A stretch of 9,490 nucleotides of DNA from Thiotrichales bacterium (GTDB lineage: Bacteria; Pseudomonadota; Gammaproteobacteria; Francisellales; CACEW01). Positions 4,334 through 9,490 of this stretch are shown piece after piece. The first letter of the stretch is position 1. Each line of letters starts with the position of its first letter. Position numbers and translations under genes: made by a program. The notes under the pieces are model-generated. The model saw only the letters and a list, made by a program, of their open reading frames with translations. It searched no databases and had not been told where the DNA came from. The DNA is taken from NCBI GenBank assembly GCA_023266165.1, contig JAHFRR010000045.1, positions 1-9,490 on the forward strand. Reading direction: 5' to 3'.

Positions 4334-6895
4334 GTGAGTTTTAGTTATCGTAATAAAGGTGATACTCATGTATCAGTGGGCTCTGCAAACAAACCTCTTC
4401 CAAAGCGACCTCCGCTGAAGCAGCTTCCTGTTGAAAAGAATGCACAAAAACCAGAGATGCTTTCAGATCATCCTGTAAAACTGACCAGATCTGCTTCAAC
4501 AGATACTTCAGCCAGAGAGAACGCTCGCAAGCTTGCCGAAGTCAAAAAGAAAAAAGAAGCTGCAGCGAGAGTCCAAGCGGCTCATGAAGCCAAAGCGCAA
4601 GCTGATGCTGACGCTGCTGCTGCAGCTAAGATTGCGGCTACAGCTGTTGAAAAACGTGAGCTTGCTCAAGCCAATGCTGAAGCTTTAAAAAAGTTGCAGG
4701 CGCTTTCTCCAGACGCGCCCAATACGTCGCCTATACGGGTCTTTACACGCAAAGAAGCAGAGGCAGCGCAAAAAAACTTGAATGCTACTTTTGAGAGTTT
4801 GGAAACTCCAAGATGGGGGCAAAAACCATCAAAGTATGTGCCTCAAGTAAAAAACATATCGCGTGAAGAGTTGAATGCTATTTTCGAAGAGGATGGAGAT
4901 GGCAGTGAGATCGATACAGCGCTGCATGTACGCTCGTCTCCAGTTAATGTAGCAGAAAATAAAGCTGAGGTTGATGGCCTGACAGGTGTTGCTCCAAAAA
5001 CTTCAGAGTATGATATTTACAAAGAGCTGCTACGGCAATATTTTTTAGCAAAAGATCCACGTGATCCAATATACCTAGATATGAGCATACAGCGTTTTGC
5101 TATCCCGCCTACTGACGAACAGTCTTTGCAAGCCAGGCTTTTGGCAGCATGTGAGTATGCAGGAGCTGATCCCGTTTTGAGTGAAGCCAATATTAGAAAC
5201 GATACACGAGAGCTTTTGAAAATCTGTTTGACATCTAGCGCTATAGTGCAAGGGAGGCTGTCTGAGCGTCAATGGACTCAGGGTGATCAGCAGAACTTTT
5301 TAAAAGGGTTTTTTGAGTATTGGGTTGTAAGCCGTGGCGAGGAGCCGTTATGTAGGGAGCAGTTGAAGCAACTGGGCCAGTTTCCTGATGATCTTCAGGG
5401 TGAATCTTTACTGGCATGGACAGTGGGCCAAATTGAGCGGAAGGTGCATGCACATAGGGTTCTTGCGGTGGGTGGTCGGCGTGTTATGCCAGCGCGACGT
5501 CCGCTGGCAGCCATTACGCAGGGAAAAGAGCAGCCAATAGCTTTGGCTCGTCATCCCCGCGCAGGTAGGGATCCAGTTTTCTCGCACTTGAGCGATGATC
5601 TGATGCGGTTGTATTATGCTTCTCTGACATCGAATGCAGCTGCTCTCGTGTCTTTGAATGCGGGGGTTTTTCATGGGCCGCTAAAGCCTAGTCCAGCTGA
5701 TGTTTCGACGGTTGTGATTGAAGAAATTAAAAATACAGTAGGAAGTCCTGATCAGGATCTTGTGGAGTTGCTTCTAGCGGGGGTCCATGTTTCTTCTGAG
5801 GGATATGTCACAGGGAGCAATGGTTGGCAGTTAGTAAAGACGACTGTAGACGAAGAGTTTGGCGCCTCCCCTAGAAAAGTGATTGCTGACTTATGTGCAG
5901 CAAATGGTAACGACAGGTTTTACGGTGTAAATGCTGAGAAGTTGCTGCCAGGCACGCCGCTTTCTTTTAAAAATCAGAATATCAGCGAAGAGAGGGTGCC
6001 TGTCATAGTCTGCACGACTCCAGAGAAGACAGAGCCGCCTGGCGCCCCTCTCCCTCGAACCCCAGGGGTTCTCGACCTCTCCCGCGAGGGGAGAGGTGAA
6101 AATCAAGATTCAACACTCGCATCAAACGCTGTAGATAAAAAAGCTGAAGAAGTGGAGTATGAGGCTACAGACGCGCGCAGCAAAACGCCACCAGCACGTC
6201 CGCAGGATTCAGAATCTCCAAAGCTTTTGATAAAATCAGAGGTGTTGTCAGGTCAAAATGGATCTCCTGATGTCGAGACATCTCTCGATCATAAAGATCT
6301 GGACACCCCTGTCATTTCTATGCAAGCCAGTGTTTCTGTGATAACTCCAAGATCTAGCTTTGATGGAGATGAAAAGGATTTGCAGACAATTCCGCTTACT
6401 CCTATGCATTGTCCCGTCATCGAGACAAAACTCGACGCAACTCTAGGGGTAAACACATCCAATCTTTCACAAACCTATGTTCTAGTAGACCGGCAACCCT
6501 CCTCCTCCCCCGCCCCTCAAGACCAAACCAGCTGGTGGTCGGGGCTTTCAACGGCAAAGAAAGTGGGTGTGGTTGTGGGTGTAGCGCTTGCAGCTCTCGT
6601 TGTGACAGCAGCGGCTGTTGCCATTGCAGTCACTGTTGACCCTGAGATATTGCCTGCGGTGGTACACGCAGGGATTGCGGTTCAGAATTTTGTGGTCTCG
6701 AATGAGACGATTATTGTGAATGCGAGTATTCTGCTTGCAGCGCTTGCTGCTGTTATAACAGGGGTGGTATTGATGGCATGTTGTCGTTGCAGAGAGCAAG
6801 ATAGAGAAAGAGAGGCGGCACGCAATGTCATATCCGTACGAGACACAGAGCAAGCTATGGCGGCTACAGCACAACACCAGGCGCCAACTCTGTAG
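4334..6895 (+). CDS. Large unknown protein with coiled coil and two C-terminal membrane segments; effector-like
   Basis: I do not recognise this 853-aa protein. The GTG start is supported by GAGG 5 nt upstream. Visible layout: basic, Pro/Lys-rich start (1-60); Ala/Lys/Glu-rich coiled-coil segment (62-123); acidic linker; a probably helical globular stretch (about 226-380) beginning YDIYKELLRQYFLAKDP; Arg-rich linker; a second globular piece (about 415-545); a long Pro/Ser/Thr/Glu-rich disordered region (about 555-740); hydrophobic segments at 744-769 and about 793-815; then a short tail opening with Cys816, Cys817 and Cys819 and rich in Arg and Glu. There is no N-terminal signal peptide. A large soluble part tethered by a C-terminal hairpin, with coiled coil, resembles secreted effectors of intracellular bacteria, but that is inference. 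Two dispersed-repeat-like palindromes are embedded in-frame (406-418 and about 569-592). The last ten codons are antisense to astD. It could instead be an inner-membrane structural protein. Confidence 0.75.
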   Translation: MSFSYRNKGDTHVSVGSANKPLPKRPPLKQLPVEKNAQKPEMLSDHPVKLTRSASTDTSARENARKLAEVKKKKEAAARVQAAHEAKAQADADAAAAAKIAATAVEKRELAQANAEALKKLQALSPDAPNTSPIRVFTRKEAEAAQKNLNATFESLETPRWGQKPSKYVPQVKNISREELNAIFEEDGDGSEIDTALHVRSSPVNVAENKAEVDGLTGVAPKTSEYDIYKELLRQYFLAKDPRDPIYLDMSIQRFAIPPTDEQSLQARLLAACEYAGADPVLSEANIRNDTRELLKICLTSSAIVQGRLSERQWTQGDQQNFLKGFFEYWVVSRGEEPLCREQLKQLGQFPDDLQGESLLAWTVGQIERKVHAHRVLAVGGRRVMPARRPLAAITQGKEQPIALARHPRAGRDPVFSHLSDDLMRLYYASLTSNAAALVSLNAGVFHGPLKPSPADVSTVVIEEIKNTVGSPDQDLVELLLAGVHVSSEGYVTGSNGWQLVKTTVDEEFGASPRKVIADLCAANGNDRFYGVNAEKLLPGTPLSFKNQNISEERVPVIVCTTPEKTEPPGAPLPRTPGVLDLSREGRGENQDSTLASNAVDKKAEEVEYEATDARSKTPPARPQDSESPKLLIKSEVLSGQNGSPDVETSLDHKDLDTPVISMQASVSVITPRSSFDGDEKDLQTIPLTPMHCPVIETKLDATLGVNTSNLSQTYVLVDRQPSSSPAPQDQTSWWSGLSTAKKVGVVVGVALAALVVTAAAVAIAVTVDPEILPAVVHAGIAVQNFVVSNETIIVNASILLAALAAVITGVVLMACCRCREQDREREAARNVISVRDTEQAMAATAQHQAPTL
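5549..5586. repeat. Dispersed palindromic repeat-like element embedded in the 853-aa gene
   Basis: The core is an ATCCC / GGGAT inverted repeat (5553-5557 and 5568-5572), flanked by CGTC before and CCAG after. This closely resembles the short palindromic repeats found in many copies between genes of various proteobacteria (similar in plan to dRS3-type repeats), whose reverse-strand conceptual translation typically reads like WIP-x-CAGMT. That string appears here on the minus strand. In the host gene it encodes RHPRAGRDPVFSH (residues 406-418). The assignment comes from remembered consensus, not a search. Confidence 0.6.
6037..6105. repeat. Second dispersed-repeat-like element with two hairpins, embedded in the 853-aa gene
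   Basis: Two adjacent perfect inverted repeats occur: seven-base arms around a single A (GAACCCC 6057-6063, GGGGTTC 6065-6071), and eight-base arms around a 5-nt loop (CCTCTCCC 6076-6083, GGGAGAGG 6089-6096). On the minus strand the translation reads FTSPLAGEVENPWGSRERGA, a string I associate with a common intergenic repeat of proteobacterial genomes. In the host gene it encodes about residues 569-591 (PPGAPLPRTPG and following) without a stop, at the start of a disordered region. Confidence 0.6.
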
Positions 6896-8357
6896 GTAAA
6901 GCGATAGCCTCCGCTTCCATATGACTCACCGGATACGCGCAGGCATCTGCGCTGTAGTATCCGCTGGGTCGAAAGTTCCCGCTTTTACCCACGCCGCCAA
7001 AGGGGAATTGCGGGATAGCCCCTGTGGTCGGGCGATTCCAGTTGACCACCCCTGCGCGGCTTGCGCGATCAAAGGTTAGAAATTTTTCGCGGGTATCGGT
7101 AAAGATTGACGCAGCTAAGCCGTAGCGGGTTGCGTTGGCTTCAAGGATAGCAGCTTCAAAGGTTTTGACTCGAATAATTTGCAACAGAGGCCCAAAGATC
7201 TCCAGATCTTCGCGATGCGGGATGGCGGTCACCTCTATGATTCCAGGGGTAACCAGGCCTGTATTGGATTGCAAGGGCTTGAGGGTGAGTAAAGATTTGC
7301 CGCCTGCTTGCTGCAATTGGCTTTGGCGGTGTAGTAAAGTCTTGGACGCTTCGTGCGAAATCAACGAACCCATAAATGGCTGAGGCTTGGCATCGTAGGC
7401 GGCGATACGCAGACCCGATGCCTGATGCAGTACGGCATTGAGAATCTGATCGCCTTGGGTATTACTTGGGAGAATCAAGCGTCGCGCACAGATGCACCGC
7501 TGGCCAGCGCTTAAAAACGCGGATTGGACAATATGATAGGCAGCCGCTTGAGCCTGATCTGTATCCCAGGCAATGATTGGGTTATTGCCGCCCATCTCCA
7601 AGACCAGTAGTTTTTCAGGGTGCCCTGCAAAGGCTTGATGTAGGCTGATGCCTGTCTGATAACTGCCTGTGAAAAATAGGCCGTTGAGCCCAGGGTGCTG
7701 AGCCAGAGCAGCACCTATTGACCCGTTGCCCTGGATCAGGCTCAACACGCCTGGAGGGAGACCGGCATCTAGCATCAAGCGCACCAAGAGCTCGCCCATG
7801 CGTGGTGTATGCTCGCTGGGCTTGAAGAGGACGGCGTTGCCCGCAATCAGCGCGGGGATCATCTGAGCATTGGGAATGTGCAAGGGGAAGTTAAACGGCC
7901 CCAATAAACCCAGCACCCCAATAGGCCGATGATCCAGATGTGCCTTGCCAAAGCTCGTTGCGATGCTTTTGGAGCCCGTTCGGGTGTGATAGGCATCTAG
8001 AGAGGGCTCGAGCTTTTGGATCGCGCCTTGGACTTCTGTCTGGGCTTCCCAGAGGGGTTTACCCGTTTCTTCAGAGAGCGCGTGTATGAGCGTGGGTAAA
8101 TGGGCTTTTAAGAGGGATTGATAGCGCGTTAGAATCTCCATGCGGGCATTGAGCGGGGTAGCAGCCCACAGCGGCTGAGCTTGATGGGCACAGACCATGG
8201 CCTGTTCTAGGTCTTGATCGTTTGCGCTTTTACCCGTCCAGAGCTTGGTTTGATAGACCGGATCGAGGGAGGTCATCATGGCACCAGACCCCATGCGCCA
8301 CTGGCCTTCTAGGTAAAGCTCGCCGGAGGCTTTCAGGGGGAGGAGATCCTCAGCCAT
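6864..8357 (-). CDS. astD: Succinylglutamate semialdehyde dehydrogenase (AstD)
   Basis: AstD oxidises N-succinylglutamate 5-semialdehyde to N-succinylglutamate with NAD+, the fourth step of the arginine succinyltransferase pathway, in the cytoplasm. The 497-aa product is about the usual length (E. coli AstD is 492). Aldehyde dehydrogenase landmarks: GPFNFP with Asn156, cofactor-binding LFKPSEHTP (Lys179), FTGS (229-232), general base Glu254 in LEMGGNNP, catalytic Cys288 in SAGQRCICARRL, and EIFGPLLQII. The LEMGGNNP, GQRC-x-CARRL and KPQPFMGSLIS stretches and the C-terminal region FPFGGVGKSGNFRPSGYYSAD are typical of AstD rather than general ALDHs. Its ATG overlaps the upstream stop by 8 nt and has no strong Shine-Dalgarno, suggesting translational coupling. 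No other ast gene is visible, so the pathway may be split or this enzyme may act alone. The 3' end overlaps the 853-aa gene by 32 nt. Confidence 0.92.
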   Translation of the reverse strand: MAEDLLPLKASGELYLEGQWRMGSGAMMTSLDPVYQTKLWTGKSANDQDLEQAMVCAHQAQPLWAATPLNARMEILTRYQSLLKAHLPTLIHALSEETGKPLWEAQTEVQGAIQKLEPSLDAYHTRTGSKSIATSFGKAHLDHRPIGVLGLLGPFNFPLHIPNAQMIPALIAGNAVLFKPSEHTPRMGELLVRLMLDAGLPPGVLSLIQGNGSIGAALAQHPGLNGLFFTGSYQTGISLHQAFAGHPEKLLVLEMGGNNPIIAWDTDQAQAAAYHIVQSAFLSAGQRCICARRLILPSNTQGDQILNAVLHQASGLRIAAYDAKPQPFMGSLISHEASKTLLHRQSQLQQAGGKSLLTLKPLQSNTGLVTPGIIEVTAIPHREDLEIFGPLLQIIRVKTFEAAILEANATRYGLAASIFTDTREKFLTFDRASRAGVVNWNRPTTGAIPQFPFGGVGKSGNFRPSGYYSADACAYPVSHMEAEAIALPTELAPGVVL

Positions 8358-9490
8358 TTTGAAGCAACCAGGTCATCAGGTTGTTTTGCAGTTGGTGGGC
8401 TGCAACAAAGCGATAGTTTACTTGGTTGTTGAGCATCGAGAAGATCAGCTGATGGCCCTTGAGGGTGAGCATATACCCTGAAACGGCGGAGACGGTTGAG
8501 AGCGTGCCGGTTTTGCCACGGATATGGCCGATGAAGCCTCGTGTGCCAAGGCGATAGGCGAGGGTGCCTGTTTGGCCATTGACGGCGAGCCCTGGGATCA
8601 AATAGCGCTTCAGCATGGGATTATTGCGAATGAACAATAGAAGCTGGCCAACTTCCTCAGGGGTGGTGAAGTTATCATAAGAGCAGCCTGAGCCATCCAC
8701 CATCCGTAAACGCGTAAAGGGCATATGCGTGATTTTTTTGACGATCTCAATCGTCGCCCGTCCGCCTGCATTTGGGCTGCCTTTTTTGAGATAGACTCGT
8801 CCGATGGTTTTAGACAGAGATTCGGCGTAAATATTATTGGAGTTGGCCAGCATGACATGCAAAAGTTGATAGAGGGGCGCAGAGAGATGGGTGTCGATCA
8901 GCTTAGCATTACGCGGAGTTTGGCCGATCAAAATCTTTCCGGTCAGCGCGATATGGGCGTTGGCCAGATAGGCTTGTATAAAAGAGATAGCCAGCTCATT
9001 AGGGTCTTGAACGGCGAGGTTCAGAGGCCAAGATTGATGGTTGGGGAGGCAGCCGTTGAGCTCAATCACGTGGTTGGGTAGGAACTTCGTGCTGAAGCGG
9101 CAGTTTTGGGGGTTTTCAGAATTGACAAAAGTGAGATTGTTTCGGATGGTAAAATATCTCGCAACCGCATCTGGCGTCTTTACCACACGGGTTTTGCCTT
9201 GTAAGTCTAAAGTAAAGTAGAGACAGTTTTGGTTTAAAATAATGGGAGTGGCCGGTGCGCCATAGCAAAAATATTTATCATCACTTCTCCAGCCAGCGGG
9301 ATAGACAGACCCTGAAAACGCCGACGTGTCCAAAACAATATTGCCTTGGATGCGTTGCACGCCTGATTTTACAAGGACGTTGAGCAATTGAGTGAAGTTT
9401 TTAAGGGTGAAACTCGGGTCTCCCGTGAAACGAAGATAGAGATTGCCCTCAAGGGTGGCGTTTAAGATTGGGAGCTTGGCATCCGTCAAA
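8350..9490 (-). CDS. dacB: D-alanyl-D-alanine carboxypeptidase/endopeptidase, PBP4 (S13) family, partial
   Basis: S13 enzymes act in the periplasm, trimming or cleaving peptidoglycan cross-links. About 380 C-terminal residues are visible and the frame runs off the right edge. The TTG at 9489 is not a credible start because GNLYLRFTGDPSF (about residues 15-27 of the fragment) lies well inside family members, so the signal peptide and SxxK serine are off-window. The second active-site motif is SNN (217-219, in LANSNNIYAESL). The third is KTG (326-328, in HIRGKTGTLSTVSAVSGYM). The conserved MVDGSG stretch lies at 263-268 and NGQTGTLAYRL at about 304-314. The protein ends shortly after the last core strand, as PBP4 homologues do. 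It lies directly upstream of astD with an 8-nt overlap, so both are likely cotranscribed from an off-window promoter. The symbol is by family similarity. Confidence 0.85.
   Translation of the reverse strand, partial: LTDAKLPILNATLEGNLYLRFTGDPSFTLKNFTQLLNVLVKSGVQRIQGNIVLDTSAFSGSVYPAGWRSDDKYFCYGAPATPIILNQNCLYFTLDLQGKTRVVKTPDAVARYFTIRNNLTFVNSENPQNCRFSTKFLPNHVIELNGCLPNHQSWPLNLAVQDPNELAISFIQAYLANAHIALTGKILIGQTPRNAKLIDTHLSAPLYQLLHVMLANSNNIYAESLSKTIGRVYLKKGSPNAGGRATIEIVKKITHMPFTRLRMVDGSGCSYDNFTTPEEVGQLLLFIRNNPMLKRYLIPGLAVNGQTGTLAYRLGTRGFIGHIRGKTGTLSTVSAVSGYMLTLKGHQLIFSMLNNQVNYRFVAAHQLQNNLMTWLLQNG

Noticed and set aside
4307..4335. TTGTCA (4307-4312) as a -35 element before TAGTGT.
   Set aside because: The -10 match is poor and the transcript would start inside the 853-aa coding region, past its ribosome binding site.
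4600..4640. Ala-rich GCT/GCA run as a microsatellite-type phase-variable tract.
   Set aside because: The repeat is short and imperfect with mixed codons, and is explained by the Ala-rich coiled coil.
5408..5674. A minus-strand frame of 88 codons containing WIPTCAGMT as a gene.
   Set aside because: The string is the usual artefact translation of the dispersed repeat at 5549-5586, and the frame is antisense to a longer supported gene.
5891..6106. A minus-strand reading frame of about 71 codons ending in FTSPLAGEV-like sequence as a gene.
   Set aside because: It lies wholly inside the 853-aa gene and its recognisable part is the translated palindromic repeat, a known type of spurious ORF.
1..9490. 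CRISPR array, tRNA or rRNA genes, or an insertion sequence with transposase.
   Set aside because: No regularly spaced repeats, no tRNA-like cloverleaf or rRNA motifs, and no transposase-like protein were seen on either strand.

Overview
The window looks like accessory-rich chromosome of a proteobacterium. The gammaproteobacterial-type AstD (very close in layout to E. coli AstD), an S13 (PBP4/DacB-like) penicillin-binding protein, a uroporphyrinogen-III synthase and a large effector-like orphan together suggest a host-associated, perhaps amoeba- or arthropod-associated, gammaproteobacterium of the Legionellales type. That placement is an inference; no rRNA or other phylogenetic marker is present.

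Left part (1-3469, + strand): after a short leader with a possible extended -10 promoter come two tandem paralogous genes (555 and 557 aa). Each joins an N-terminal AAA-ATPase-like domain to a C-terminal PD-(D/E)xK nuclease-like domain (the PF09820 plus DUF1703 architecture). They are separated by 4 nt and look translationally coupled. At DNA level they share long perfectly identical blocks set in clearly diverged sequence, which suggests gene conversion.

Middle (3470-4333, + strand): hemD follows the second ATPase gene almost without a gap. Its conserved N-terminus begins right at that junction with no ATG, GTG or TTG available, so it either starts at ATT/ATC or has lost its original start. 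A weak A/T-stem terminator follows. Next is a 9-bp hairpin that would mask the ribosome binding site of the next gene.

Centre (4334-6895, + strand): an 853-aa protein of unknown function. It has a basic, proline-rich start, an Ala/Lys/Glu coiled-coil segment, a globular middle, long disordered stretches, and two hydrophobic segments near the C-terminus followed by a Cys/Arg/Glu-rich tail. Two different palindromic elements resembling dispersed intergenic repeats of proteobacteria lie in-frame inside it. This is the most unusual gene of the window.

Right part (6864-9490, - strand): astD (succinylglutamate semialdehyde dehydrogenase) is complete. Its 3' end overlaps the 3' end of the 853-aa gene tail to tail by 32 nt. 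Its start overlaps by 8 nt the stop of an upstream dacB/PBP4-like gene that runs off the right edge. hemD, astD and the PBP4-like gene are housekeeping genes. The ATPase/nuclease pair and the 853-aa gene look like accessory insertions among them. I see no direct evidence that the accessory genes form one functional system.
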